In this document: positions 1 through 11,963 of the stretch, in pieces
Position numbering within the stretch: the first letter of the stretch is position 1
Layout: each line of letters starts with the position of its first letter
NCBI RefSeq assembly: GCF_010389155.1
Contig: NC_057767.1
Location: 4,881,765 to 4,945,764 of the forward strand
Source: Erigeron canadensis
Lineage: Eukaryota; Streptophyta; Magnoliopsida; Asterales; Asteraceae
Direction of reading: 5' to 3'
Length of the DNA: 64,000 bases
Translations under genes and position numbers: made by a program
Notes under the pieces: model-generated
The model's input: only the letters and a program-made list of their open reading frames with translations
Told to the model about the DNA's origin: nothing
Database searches by the model: none

Positions 1-1362
1 TAAAATTTTGATACTTTGTTAGCCACATGTTTTCCTTTTTAATATCTATACGGATATATAGATACGTAGGGCTGGTTATGAGTTTTTGGACACCATGAGC
101 AAAATTTAAAATGTATCCTATCTTAAAAAAAACCATTAAAGAAACAAAATAACATTTCCAAGAGGTATGACTTTACAAGGAGAATGTGCAGGAGATGAAG
201 AGGAAATCACCCGGGTCACCTAGAACACCGCCCTTCGTTGTACGGCTTCCAAAGTACCCTCATATTCATCCATTTCACGCAAAGCTTAACAATTCCAGGC
301 TGCCACATCGCACGAGTCCCCCTACCGTGCCAAGTAGCCCCACTTCACTCCTGGTTTTCTAAAAGGGTTCACTCTACTACTAATTATTCTACTAATTATT
401 CAAAGGGACAACCATGCCACACATAAATGAACAATTCCAAACTATGTTTATACAAACTAGTGTAACCTCTATAAGGTACCATGAAATACAAGGTTTTGGG
501 CTCCAAAGATGCTCTAATATATTACTTAACAAGCTGTTTGCCACATTATAAGGTGTTAAAGTTTGATCAAATGTTGATTTTTCGGCAACCCCATACCCCG
601 GACCGGTCATGTGCGAGGTTAATTAATCTCATGTAAAGTCCCACTTAGATTGTGGTCAAACCAACTGATAAACCTTCACCAATGAATTCTTCTACAAGTT
701 GCAACTGTTGAAAATCAGTCTTCAAGTGACTACAACCTTTAGGGCTGTACCGGCATCATATGTACCGGGGCTAGGGTTCTTTCCATTTACCCATTTTTTA
801 TAACATTTAGGACTGTATTTAGCATTCTCCTTTTAAGGAATGTTATGCTTTTCATTATCAATGCAATTAAAAAAATCTTTTTATTGTTTTATGAGTACAC
901 CCAAAATAACAGTGAGCTTGATTTGTGTGTCTTCTTCAGTTTCTGATCTATAAATTCAACACTACCTTCCAAGCAAAAGTTTAAACTTTAAAGCATAAAG
1001 GCCAGAACAAAAGAAATTCAAAACTTCAAATTGGAAAAAAATAATTACATAAGTTCAGTAATTCATACGTCTAATGGAAAAACAGCAAAAATACCCAGAT
1101 TCGAGAGAACATCAGGGAAGACAATACGAACATTCATTCATATAACAACCGATAAAAGTATAATACCCAAAAATTGGATTGAGCCACAGAAGTTGTAAAA
1201 TTAAACATTGGATATATCATAAATCTTAAACATTTGTTTGATTATTTTGAATTTGGCATACAATGAAATGGTTACAGAGTATATTCTGGCCAAATAAAAG
1301 AGTCTGATACTAACCTTTGAAGTCTTCTGTGTTACCAATACAGTAGTATCCAAGTCACCAAG
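1..1362. other. Intergenic sequence, no gene recognised
   Basis: AT-rich sequence downstream of the PP1-like gene. The short open frames here (for example 238-426 and 392-610) show no family motif, no splice structure and no coding-like composition. I see no repeat with clear ends. Confidence 0.5.
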
Positions 1363-2771
1363 TCATGAAAATCTACGTTTTCTTTCAGTTGGCTTCAAGA
1401 TTTGAAAACTACACATCAAGTTCTCGTCAACACTCATCATTGTACCAGCATTATCGTATTCACCACGATAATTTGGAGCGGAGAATATAGTAACAAGCTG
1501 TCTATCAGCAAAGAATTCATAACCATCTTCTACCACCTGGTGACAAAGATATATACTAATGCGTTACATCAAACTCAAAAGAATAAAATAAAAAAAAAAC
1601 CCTTAAAAGTGGCAATTCAAGTTTTAAGCCAATTTATTTGGGTTGATTCGGGTTGTACTAGACCTCTCACCGGTCAAAAGGGTAAACCTAAAAAACTTGG
1701 TTTAAATGTCGAATGGCATGCATAATTTTATATTTACAACCTCTCAAATTACTCGAAAAAAGAACAAATTTATGCCTGTCAAATCAAACCATTGCAGTTT
1801 ACCCATATAAAAAATTGCACTTCTAATCCGAATCAGTTTCAACCTGTTACCCAGCAAGTCCAACTGGCACAGTTTTAGGATGTTTAATATATCAACAGAA
1901 TAGCATATATAATGTTGACTAATTAACCTGATGGGACCGACAAATAAGGTCCATATCATGCTGCGTTAGAAACTCTGTAACTTTATCGGCACCAAAAGTG
2001 TATGAGACTCCCCTATCGTTCATTCCCCATCCATTAACGTCTCTATCAGGATCTGACCAAAGTAAATCACAAAGCAAACCGCTGTCCGGAACATCAGTTG
2101 GACGAGGCAGATTCCTTATTTGATCTAGGTTAGCTAAATCAGGAGATAGACCCCCATGCATGCATAGCAATTTCCCGTCAATAATAGCAGCTACAGGAAG
2201 ACAATTGAAACAATCCGTAAACTGTTTCCATAGTCTAACATTGAATCGTCGTTTACATTCATCATAGAATCCGTAGATTCTGTTCATGGAGGCAGTTTCA
2301 TGGTTTCCTCTTAAAAGGAAGAAGTTGTTGGGATATTTGATTTTGTAAGCAAGCAAAAGACATATAGTTTCCAAAGATTGCTTGCCATAATCCACATAGT
2401 TTCCTAGGAACAAATAATCTGCGTCAGGCGGAAACCCCCCGTATTCAAACAACCTCAATAGATCAGGATATTGTCCATGAATGTCACCTGATATAAACAG
2501 ATCAAACATCAAAAAAAACAAGCAGTCGTTATGTAGCACGTAGATATCCATACATAATTTTTAAAAGTTTACCACATATTTTAAAAGGAGCTTCAAGTTC
2601 TAAAAGATTTGGCTGTTCAAGAAAAATATCTCTGGAAGCAGCACAAAGCTGCTTGATTTCGTTCTCCAATAACTGAACCTGACGGCCCGGCCTTCCTTGC
2701 CGCAATTCTAACAACCGGCTAATTATATCATCTAATATTGCACCCTCTATTCCTTGCCCTTCTTCTGCCAT
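1363..2771 (-). CDS. PP1-type serine/threonine phosphatase catalytic-subunit homologue, probable pseudophosphatase
   Basis: Three exons: 2573-2771, 1928-2487 and 1363-1536. Introns have GT/AG ends and phases join cleanly, giving 310 codons plus stop, the usual length of plant PP1 (TOPP). ATG at 2771 opens MAEEGQG, as in the family. The PP1 order is present: GDIHG near residue 67, GNHE, the [10 protein letters not shown] block, [29 protein letters not shown], a RSHQ histidine, and SAPNY near the end. Two catalytic positions are changed: the metal-bridging Asp and phosphate-binding Arg of GDYVDRG read Asn and Tyr (GNYVDYG). The normally Cys-containing NYCGE is NYRGE. Functional PP1 dephosphorylates Ser/Thr proteins with regulatory partners; this copy should bind metal and phosphate poorly, while its partner surface may survive. 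No frameshift or stop is seen. It lies about 1.3 kb downstream of a FERONIA-type kinase on the same strand. Family identity is certain; inactivity is inferred. Confidence 0.88.
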
Positions 2772-3119
2772 TTAATACATTTATTAAATTAAAAAAAACC
2801 ACCCAGAACAATTAAATTCAACACAGATTTGCTTAAATTATTGACTAATTTGTGTTACTACATTGTTGTATATTATCAAAATGCAAAAAAGTTAACAACT
2901 TTTCAACTATAGATATATAGATAATTGTTGTGGATCATGGAATAAACAAGACCAAAAAAACAATCCTAATCTTTTATTTGAAAATCATTGTGCATCATGA
3001 AATGAAGAAAATTTTCATACTGCAGTGTATGTACTTGTATACTTGTGCTTAAAAGATGATCCAATAGTCAAGAGATCTTGTCATATTACTTTTACTTCAA
3101 TATTTGTTATACGGTCCGT

Positions 3120-3265
3120 CAAAATTTAGATTTTATCATGTATTTTAAAATTTTTCATAGTTTTTTAAAACTAGTCTATAGGTTTTAACATTTTGACCCC
3201 TTTTATATTTATTTTTCACGGATTTTTTTAATTTTGCCACTCTGAGATTTTTTTGTTACCGCGGG
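3120..3265. repeat. Dispersed repeat, copy 1 (second copy at 40490-40640)
   Basis: A stretch with phrases such as 'aaatttagattttgtcatg', 'gatttttttaattttgcca' and 'ctgagatttttttctggtaacgc' recurs at 40490-40640 in the same orientation with scattered changes. It looks like a remnant of one transposon family; no termini were defined. Confidence 0.5.
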
Positions 3266-3318
3266 TATATATGTATATATAACGGGAAAAGTGACACAAC
3301 ACGACCCAACACGACCCA

Positions 3319-3443
3319 ACTTAGGTGAAATCCCACTCACATGCTAATTTTTTAATTTATAAATATATAATGCATAAATAATGGGCCCCATGATTTTTAT
3401 GGATTAAAAAAATTAGCTTGTGAAAGGGATTTCACCCAAGCTA
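3319..3443. mobile_element. Small foldback MITE
   Basis: Two arms of about 38 bases are inverted copies: the left has 'ttaggtgaaatccc' then 'gctaattttttaat', the right has 'attaaaaaaattagc' then 'gggatttcaccc'. A spacer of about 45 bases separates them. The structure is that of a hairpin MITE; family not assigned. Confidence 0.6.
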
Positions 3444-4061
3444 GGTGCCTAAAAGCACCACCTTCACTTCCCCCATATATAATTGTATGTATATATATAT
3501 ATATAATTAAATGAGGTAGGATAGATATTAAATAAGAAAGAAATAAAGGAAAGAAGATGGGTTTTTTTATTTTTTTTCACCTTGTTTTTTTCATTTATTT
3601 TTTATACTAAAACTACATGCCAAAACAATTAAAATTTTAAAAACCTCCAAACCTCATTCTATATAAAACCGAGGGTAAAAGCTTTACAATATCCGTCGTT
3701 CTCCACCGCAACACCACCACAATCTCCGATCACCACCCAACCCATTTATAGATAAAACCTAGGGCACAACTCGTGCACCTAAGGGCAACGCCCTTATCAT
3801 AACTATCTGTTTTCAACACATAATCCGTTGCCTTCCGATTAAGAATTAAGACTTTTCTGGCTTTTTATAAAAGTAAATAAATATAAAAATAAATAAATAA
3901 TGGAAAAAAAGATTAAAAAAAATAATAATAAAAAACCATATTTTTTCCCATTGTTAATTCACTTTTTCCTGGAATATATAACAAACCTCTAAATTACATT
4001 TATATTTATTATTCTTATTTTGCGACGAAATAAGTAGTCATTATATGTGTCATTTAAGAGT

Positions 4062-5324
4062 TTACAAAGTGATACAATCTTTGGATGTATAAATTTTTTT
4101 ACCTGAGTTTTCACCACGAGAGATTGGAGTACGTGAGTTCTCAGCAGGGGAATTTGTACCTGACTTCACAGCAGCAGCATTTGGTTTACCTGAGTTCTCA
4201 GCAGAGGAACTTGGTGCACCTGAGTTCTCAGCAGGGGAATTTGGTGTACCTGAATTTTCATCACCGGAGACTGAAATACCCAAGTTTCCACCAGGGGAGC
4301 TAAAGGGAAACACATTAAATACTCTTCCAAATAGCTTCTTGCCATTGGTTTTCTGTTGCAAGAACAATACAGATTGAGCCAGTAGAGATTCAAGAGTAGA
4401 AACCACCTCAGTCATGGTAGGACGGTGATTTGGATTATAATCCAAGCATCTTTGAGCTATCCGAGCAAACCCTTTTAAACATTTTGGAGATATCTCACTT
4501 CGTATACCCGAATAAACCATTTGCTTTAAGTTCCCTTCTTTAATTGATTCTTGTATCCATGTTACTAGGCCACATTCAAAAAACTCATCCGATGGTCGCT
4601 TTTGACACAACACTTCAAACAATACCACCCCAAAGGCATACACATCAGACTTCCTTGTCAACTTTCCAGTCGCAAAATAGTTTGGATCAATATACCCAAA
4701 AGTGCCTTTAACCAGTGTGTTCACATAAGTTGATGGTTGGTTTGTTGGACCTATTCTAGCCAAACCAAAATCCGAAACTTTTGCTGCCCAATTTCGATGT
4801 AACAAAATATTTGAGCTCTTGACATCTCTATGTATAACACCAACCTCAATACCTGTGCCAGTGTGAAGGTAGTCTAAGCCACGCGCCGCACCTAAGCAAA
4901 TCCTGAGTCGCTCAAGCCAAGAAAGAGGGGTATTGAGTTTATGTAGATGATCTTCAAGTGTTCCGTGGGGCATGTATTCATAAACGAGGATCATTTCTTT
5001 TTCGTAATTACAGTAACCAATTAAAGACACCAAATGTGCATGGCGCAACTTGGAAAGCATTTCAACTTCCGCCCAAAACTCCACCTCCCCTTGATTTGAC
5101 ATCAAATCCAACCTTTTGATCGCAACATCAACATGGGTTGCTCCTATGCTAATATTGCCTTTGTATACTTTCCCGAAACCCCCTTTCCCAACTACTAATG
5201 ACTCATTAAAATTATCTATAGCTAACAGAATAGCATCAAACTCGAATTTACAACAACTTTGTGATAATCCAGCAGTGGAGGTGGATGCTTCAGACCCATT
5301 TCCATTGCCACTGTCTGGAAACAT
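4062..5324 (-). CDS. FERONIA/CrRLK1L-type receptor-like cytoplasmic kinase, copy 1
   Basis: Single coding exon of 420 codons. No signal peptide, malectin-like ectodomain or membrane segment, so a cytoplasmic (RLCK) derivative of the CrRLK1L group. The N-terminus has a CC pair then FEFDAILLAIDNF, the usual juxtamembrane match. The kinase domain (about residues 37-315) shows the glycine loop [17 protein letters not shown] with the ATP lysine, HRDVKSSN with the catalytic Asp, DFGLARIG, and SDVYAFGVVLFEVL. The 'APE' position reads DPN, losing the usual glutamate; the other copies share this. The catalytic set is otherwise complete, so it is probably active. The tail (residues 345-410, bases 4095-4292) is built of degenerate 10-residue units around AENSGTPNSP. 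The start is the only ATG before the conserved block, and four relatives start at the same place. A TATA-like TTATATAA lies about 40 bases upstream of the ATG, though a leader intron is also supported. Confidence 0.93.
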   Translation of the reverse strand: MFPDSGNGNGSEASTSTAGLSQSCCKFEFDAILLAIDNFNESLVVGKGGFGKVYKGNISIGATHVDVAIKRLDLMSNQGEVEFWAEVEMLSKLRHAHLVSLIGYCNYEKEMILVYEYMPHGTLEDHLHKLNTPLSWLERLRICLGAARGLDYLHTGTGIEVGVIHRDVKSSNILLHRNWAAKVSDFGLARIGPTNQPSTYVNTLVKGTFGYIDPNYFATGKLTRKSDVYAFGVVLFEVLCQKRPSDEFFECGLVTWIQESIKEGNLKQMVYSGIRSEISPKCLKGFARIAQRCLDYNPNHRPTMTEVVSTLESLLAQSVLFLQQKTNGKKLFGRVFNVFPFSSPGGNLGISVSGDENSGTPNSPAENSGAPSSSAENSGKPNAAAVKSGTNSPAENSRTPISRGENSGKKIYTSKDCITL

Positions 5325-5407
5325 GATTGATGAAGGTAACGATATTGAAAGTCCTTACCTTATATAACGAGAGATGATAAAAGTCTCATTTAAAAGTGGA
5401 CATCTTC

Positions 5408-5802
5408 CTGGAAATAGAGAGAGACCTCTCCATTAGTAAATATTGTACGATGAAAGAAACAAAATAAAAAACATGATCAAGATTTAGGCATTTAGGTGTC
5501 GTTTGTTTTTTAAGAAGTAAAATGATTTTTCATATGATTTTATATATGCAGTTGGACGATGTGATAAAGAAGACTGTTTGCTTTGTAAATCACGATCTCT
5601 GGTCCAAATAATCACTAATATAAAACCAAATTATTGAATTCATCTAACTAGAAATATATATACAAGCTATTAGTTTTTTGAAATTAAATAGTTGATAACA
5701 TTGTCACACAACTTTTGATCATGATTTCAATACTAATTATATATTACCGATTATTTATCAACCTTTAAAGAAAAAACAAATAAACTGATAAAACTCACTT
5801 AC
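5408..5802 (-). promoter_or_regulatory. Probable 5'-leader (UTR) intron of kinase copy 1
   Basis: On the minus strand a consensus donor (GTAAGT, at 5802-5797) follows a block conserved upstream of other kinase copies, and an acceptor (CTCTATTTCCAG) ends at 5408, some 80 bases before the ATG. The acceptor is kept in copies at 38640, 49682 and 56889, and the donor in copies at 19593 and 38640. This is inferred from conservation and splice consensus only. Confidence 0.5.
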
Positions 5803-6272
5803 AATATTCAATCTTCAACTCGAACCATGCTTACTTTTTTACCAGGATCAAACGGTCAAACAGTCAACTGACAGCTGGCGAACACCGGTGAAGAAAACAC
5901 GTACAAGAACAAGATTTATACAACAACTAAACTAAAATATCATTGTTTTAAGATTCTATTACTATGGTTTTGTTTCTGCAGAGAATAAAATGTGTAAAGA
6001 AGAAGATGAAATATATATTTAAAAGTCAACTTTCAGTTTATATTGACCCAAGCCAAAGATAATAAAGAAGTCAACGATTTACAGTCACTAGAAGGGGTGT
6101 TGGTGAGTGTGTTTACAAGTGTGAGGCTTGCATTGAATCTTCTTTGTGTTAAAAGTATAAAATATACTCGTAATAAAGAAATTTATTTATTACTGTAATT
6201 TTTTATGTGGAGGTCTTGCATTGGAAGGCCGGAGGGAAGAAGAATGGGCGACTTATTTTGATATAAGACTAA
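5803..6272. other. 5' flank of kinase copy 1
   Basis: Contains the upstream block shared with other kinase copies (phrases like 'aatcttcaact' and 'ggtcaaacagtcaac'). It is probably the untranslated first exon plus promoter. No ORF of note. Confidence 0.4.
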
Positions 6273-6883
6273 GGGTGTGTTTGATAATACAGTATGATTT
6301 AACACGAATGATTTTGAAGTCTGAATGGTTCAAAAATTCTGAATGAATTTGATCCGAATGAAAATATATGTGACAACCGTCATCTGACCGTACTTTCCGA
6401 AATACTTTCCGGTCATTTTAGTTCGTTTGGTTTATGTACGTCATTAGTCTGTAAGACTTTATCATGGAATAAATGAATTTATATTTGATTCGCGCTTTAT
6501 GAGCATCTAGACTTTATAAAAATTGTACGTGGACTCGATAATAGGAGGAATACTAGTTGTCTTGTGGAAATGTCAAATTTAGTAAAATACTTAAAAGTAA
6601 ATCAATAAAAGATTTAATAAATAAATATAGACATGTTTATATCTATCAGAAAGCTATTGAAAAATTACATTTAACTATGTCGATGATATGAATTAACGGG
6701 TCTCGAGTATTCATAAATGGTCGAGTCAAACGAGTTTTAGTAAAGTCAAAACTGGGTCAATTTCGGTCAAACTAGGGAAAAGACTAAACAAAACCCTAAA
6801 ATTTCCTAACCCTAGCCCCCACTTTTTCATTTCACCATTCCTTCTCACACACTCTCCCCTCTTCTTTTCTCTCCCAACCGCAA

Positions 6884-6906
6884 CCCCCCCCCCCCCCCCC
6901 CCCCCC
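6884..6906 (+). repeat. Poly-C homopolymer run
   Basis: Twenty-three consecutive C within a pyrimidine-rich stretch of the solo LTR. The length is prone to sequencing or assembly error. Confidence 0.9.
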
Positions 6907-7084
6907 TCTCTCCCTTGCTCAGCCGCCGCAAACCACCACAAGACCACCACCAAACCACCATCAATCATCTTCTCTTTCTATTTTGTTTAGATCATTGTAA
7001 GTATGGCACGAATCAATGATTGATTCGTTTGTTCTTCATCAAAAAAATTAAGATTTTCGTATATACATCTACATACATCACGGC

Positions 7085-7279
7085 TATATATATATATATA
7101 TATATATAGATATATCCGAAAATTTCATTTTTTGATTATGTATAAATCGACTTTTCTATGAGAAAATATGGATATGGATCCGAAATTTTTCATACTTTAT
7201 ATATATATATATATGTATATATAAATTCGGTTGTATAAATACCCGAAAATCATATATTTATAAATAGTTATAAATCGGA

Positions 7280-7340
<61 letters not shown>

Positions 7341-7345
7341 TTTTT
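7085..7345. repeat. TA dinucleotide microsatellites
   Basis: Runs of alternating T and A at about 7085-7108, 7199-7220 and 7284-7340, all inside the solo LTR. Confidence 0.85.
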
Positions 7346-8127
7346 TTTTGGATCTAAAAGCCTTTTCTTAGATTTGTGTAAATCGGCTATGATTTAGTAT
7401 ATATATCTATAAATCCAAATTTCTTGACAAAATATATATGATTTTCGGCTATATATGTGTATGTATACTCTAAACCCGATTTTCTTGACAAAGAAATTAC
7501 ATATGTTTTCGGTTGTATAGTGTTTTTCGCATATGAGAATACTCGAAATTTATAGATCCGAGATTTTTGGTCCGAAAACTGTTGGAAATCTTGTTATCCG
7601 AAATCTTTTTATCCGAAAACCATTGGATCCGAGATCTTTGGATCCGGAAATCTTCATATTGTTGATTTGGTTCTTGTTCTTGACTTATGGGATCCGAAAA
7701 TATACATATATATTCAAAATTTATTAAATCCGTGGGTATAAATGATTATTGATTGATTTCGGTTGGATCTATCATAGATCCGAGTCATAGTTGTGATTTT
7801 TGGGCTTAAGATTGTGTTATGTTCATCCTTGTGACCGGATCTAAGCTTGGTTGTGGTTTTTGGGTCGGTCAACTGTTGGTCAACGCCGGTTAAAGGGGCA
7901 GATTATCATTGTGTTTATTTTGGTCCTAATGAATTAAAAGTTGAGTCATTTTGAGTATTAATGGATATTTTGGTTAAAAATGGGATTAAGTCATGATTTA
8001 ATCAAATTAAAGTTTCAAACAATTTGATCAATGTTTTTAATCCCGAATTTTTATTATAATGAAATTAATATATATATATATATAAATATATTAAAAGACC
8101 AATTTAAGTATATATATATATACATAC

Positions 8128-8208
8128 AAGAATTGAATTTATATGAACAAATGTATATATATATATATATAAATATAAGGATAAAAATCTAATATGGACA
8201 TATGACTA

Positions 8209-8248
<40 letters not shown>

Positions 8249-8397
8249 GACGTTGAAAGGACATATAAGAATTGAATTGATATGGACAAATGTATATATA
8301 TATATAAATATAAAAATAAAAATCTAATATGGACATATGACTAAATATATTTATATATATATATGTATTAAAAAGACGTTGAAAGGACCATTTATAA
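8128..8397. repeat. Two-copy tandem repeat, about 130-140 bp unit
   Basis: Two adjacent copies share 'agaattgaatt', 'atggacatatgactaaata' and 'aaaaagacgttgaaagg', separated by TA tracts of different length. It is part of the solo LTR. Confidence 0.75.
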
Positions 8398-10354
8398 ATT
8401 ATATATTGGTATAACGACAGTTAATGACTTATCGGACTTCTTATACTTTATAACGACTATATATAAAGACAGAGAATAAAAGACGTTGTAAAGACGATGT
8501 ACAAATTATATGACCTTCTAGACTTAATATATTTTTATAATGACGTTGTTACGAAGACTTGACGAGATATAAACAATGAAATGTGACATTATTTAACGAA
8601 CTATTTATTTGGACAAGACATAATGGCATTTCCTAAGACACTAGTATAGGACATATACGAGTACAATTAAATCCAAGTTCTTACTGGGTGACTTGTGGAC
8701 AGTGTAGGACTTTCGGACAGTTAGTGTACGTGCTCCAGGTGTATTTGAGTACTCGTGTCCTTCTTCGTTCATCTAGGATAATTGTGCTTGTGTTGCTTTC
8801 AAGTGAGTTTCGTAGCCCCTCTTTTACAAGTTTTGGGGTGGAAAGTATACTTATTTTCAAACAGTTTTGTCGATTTCTGTTTTATGTTCAATATTGAGCC
8901 TATGCGTATAGAGTTACTTGTGCCATTTGACGTGCTTTGATCTTGTTGTATGTGTGTGATTATGTGTTTGTTTGTTGTGCTTTGGACGTACTTATTGTAT
9001 GAGTTGAGATTTGAGACTTTGGACTAAGGCAAGTACCGTAAGGCCGGTCTTTGAGACATTGAGGCATTTGGACTTATTATGGCGTAACTCTGCTCGTTAT
9101 ATATTGAACTATTACTTGTTTAGACTTAAAAGAATCGACAAAAGACTTATTTCTTTTATTAGACTTTTGACATAAAACCTACGAACTCACCAACCTTTGT
9201 GTTGACACGTTTTAGCATACTTTTCAGGTGCTCAGGCTAATTAGGGATTAAGGCTGCTATGCTAGGCTGGACTTCGGAGATTAGTACTCCTTAATAATTG
9301 TCAGACTTTGAGGCTACATGCCTTGAATTATTTCTTTATGGATTTGGTTGTAATAAGCTATTTTAGCACTGTTATGACTTTGAACTCATGTATTTGGGAA
9401 TATATTTATTATATTCTATTTCATTTAGCAGTATCTATGTAATTCCATGTCGTGCTGTACTTTTTATGACACCTCATATTTCCGCCAACGGTGGGGTGTT
9501 ACAATATATGTTTGATATTTATTCTGAATTGATAATCTGAATAATTAAAATGACCTTTTTAATCTTCTTCTAAATCATATGTTGTAAAAAGATTATCAAT
9601 TAATCACAAGCATAACGTCATTTTATAACAAAGATATAAACAAAACTTGAATATTAAAATAGATTATGATAATATCAAAATATATTATGATAAAATTAAG
9701 CTCTTGAAGAGAAGATTAATTTTTTTTCTTAAAGAATAATAATATATACGAAGTAATATATTAACTTTAGTGCCGACAATTCTGTTAAACCTTGTTTCAA
9801 TTTCGGGAAGAATAAGCTCACATATCACGATTTCCTTTTAACAAATCTCTTTGCAAACTATATAGTCTGATAAAATACCATGAAACTAATTCTTGCTACT
9901 ATACCCACTTGGCCACTTGCCAAAGAATACGGGAGTGATATGTATAAACTTTATCACAAATACAGTAATAGATCTGGATATTTTTGTTTTGCAAGAGTGA
10001 TATATATTACAATGATATTATTATTAATATTATTATTATTATCAAAACAATAGATCGATCTGGAGATTCTTCTTTTAAAGAGAGATTGTATCTTGTAAAA
10101 GCAGAAGTATTAATGAATATTTGTAGTGTGTAAAGAAGAAAAGGGCGTGAGGATGAAAGAGAGAAGGAGGGGATTTGGAGAAAAGTTGGTTGCTGAATGG
10201 TTAAGAAAGACTTTGAAGGTGGGATGGTTCAACATCATTTGGATTTTCGTTCAGCATGGTTTCTTATTCAGATGGGCAAACCAAACACTCTGAATGCTGA
10301 CTGATTCAGCACTCAGTGCTGAATGGTGCCATTCAGTTGCAATCAAACACACCC

Positions 10355-11219
10355 TAATGCAATGTATAGCGATTATTATTGTTTGATGTTGCAAGAATTT
10401 ATTTTGATGTTGCAAGAATAATTAATTAGGACAAGTATAAAATGTTTATTAATTATTTATGACTGGTATTATTAAATGACAAATCAAATTATCTGTAAGA
10501 CTAAGTAAATGTAATAAAAAATATTAGAATTTAAAATTATAAGAAAGTAGATTGTATTATTCACCTATAAAATGATATATATATATTCGACTGAGAAAAT
10601 TTAAATTGAATATAAAAACAAATATCAAAATATGCGTATGAAATATGATAAAGTATATGTCTAATTTAACAATTTTTTCTAAGAATAGCAGAAATATCCG
10701 AATAATCATTGATATTATTCTTTTTTGTACATTGTATGCTTAACCTTGCCACAACGAGGGATCAGCTGTATCGACCCGCTTTCACAACAGTGACCTAACT
10801 TTACCCATTATCTTTTCAAGATATCTTTGAAGAGTTTAATCACTAAATGCATAACGTATTTATTTTTACATGATTGTCTATTACAGATTTATATTATCCA
10901 TAAACTTATAAAATTTATACATGGTTTACCAAATATTGAGCTGATGACTTTTAATAGCAAGTTAAAGTCTATTTTTTTCTATAAAAATATATAAATTCAT
11001 TTATTTGTTCTTACTTGCTTTTCTCTTCGGTCTCATCCAATAAAAAAAATAGTCAATCACATGTGAATAATAACTTCATTCACATGTAAAACATAATAAA
11101 TTTTTTTATAGAATTTTTTTAAAAATAAATCTATAAATTTACATATATAATTTAATATGTTTATATGTACAGGAATTTCTTCAAACGTACTATTTAGATA
11201 TGAATATATCAAGTGAAGA
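10355..11219. other. Intergenic, no gene recognised
   Basis: AT-rich sequence between the MITE and the first long foldback element. No open frame with family motifs. Confidence 0.5.
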
Positions 11220-11963
11220 AGGGTTATTTGAGAACTCACAAATAAAAAAGAACGCGAGAACAATTCTGGACCACTAATTTTCTTATATTTTCTCTCTCTT
11301 CCATTAAATAAAAAAAATCACCCAAATCATTTAAAATGTTTTATCTCACAAACCATAAATCGTTAGACGATACAAAAAGCATGGGTAGTCTTAAAATTTC
11401 GTCCTCTTTCATTAGAGATCCAATTCGATATAAATTTGACAACTTTTTAATTTTCGTTTTTTTTTCCATCGCGTTCATCCTACACATGTGTAAGATTATT
11501 GTTTTCACATGTAAATTAGTAAATGAACATATGTACACAACAAATGAAGGTTAAGAGCGGAGCCTGTCAATCCATGGCAGAGCCATGGTAGCCAAGGACG
11601 GAGCCCGTCAGTCCATGGCGGAGGAATAGCAGCTAAGGGCGGAGCCCATTAGGTAGATCACCCCTCAGATGTGTAAGTTCAACCTACACATGTGTAAGTT
11701 ATGTGTAACTACCAAAAAGAAAACGAAAATTAAAAAGTCGTCAAAAGTATATCAAATTGATCTCTAATGAAAGAGGACGAAATTTTAAGACTACCCATGC
11801 CTTTTGTTTTGTCTAACGATTTACGGTTTGTGAGTTAGAACATTTTAAATGATTTGAGTGAATTTTATTATTTAATTGAAAAGAGAGAAAGAGGAAAAGA
11901 ATGTGTGGTCCAAAATGGTTCTTGAGTTCTTTTTTTTTAAGAGTTCTCAAAATAACTCACCCC
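11220..11963. mobile_element. Long-arm foldback element, copy 1
   Basis: About 744 bases, with arms of roughly 270-290 bases that are inverted copies. The left arm has 'tcgttagacgatac', 'gcatgggtagtctt' and 'cattagagatccaattcg'; the right has their complements. The centre carries a GC-rich word array around 'ggcggagcccgtcagtccat'. A second copy in opposite orientation lies at 59798-60680. The open frames inside (such as 11336-11554) are arm sequence, not genes. Confidence 0.72.

Larger units (their letters stand above)
2772..4061. other. Intergenic region with dispersed repeats
   Basis: Lies between the PP1-like gene and the first kinase. It holds a short dispersed repeat (3120-3265), a small foldback MITE (3319-3443) and TA-rich simple sequence near 3490. 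No gene seen. Confidence 0.5.
6369..9503 (+). mobile_element. Solo LTR (3.1 kb), probably Ty3/Gypsy type
   Basis: Begins TGTGACAACC and ends GGGGTGTTACA, giving TG...CA ends with a short inverted match. It is flanked by the same five bases, ATATA, at 6364-6368 and 9504-9508. No primer-binding site, gag or pol lies inside, so this is a solo LTR left by LTR-LTR recombination. Its end, with 'tccgcc..cggtggggtgt', resembles long Gypsy LTRs of composites. It carries a 23-base C run, several long TA arrays and a 130-140-base tandem duplication. Orientation is set by the TG start and is not independently proven. Confidence 0.72.
6273..10354. mobile_element. PIF/Harbinger-like MITE, split by a solo LTR
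   Basis: Starts GGGTGTGTTTGAT and ends ATCAAACACACCC, a perfect 13-base terminal inverted repeat. It is flanked by TAA on both sides (6270-6272 and 10355-10357), the three-base duplication typical of Tourist/PIF elements. Without the nested 3135-base LTR and its 5-base duplication the element would be about 940 bases. Subterminal 'ctgaatg' and 'attcag' words recur near both ends. No transposase reading frame is seen, so it is non-autonomous. Confidence 0.7.

Noticed and set aside
1402..1725. Plus-strand frame of 107 codons
   Set aside because: It is antisense to the last exon of the PP1-like gene and has no motif of its own.
8139..8336. Frame made of Ile-Tyr runs
   Set aside because: Encoded by TA microsatellite inside a solo LTR.
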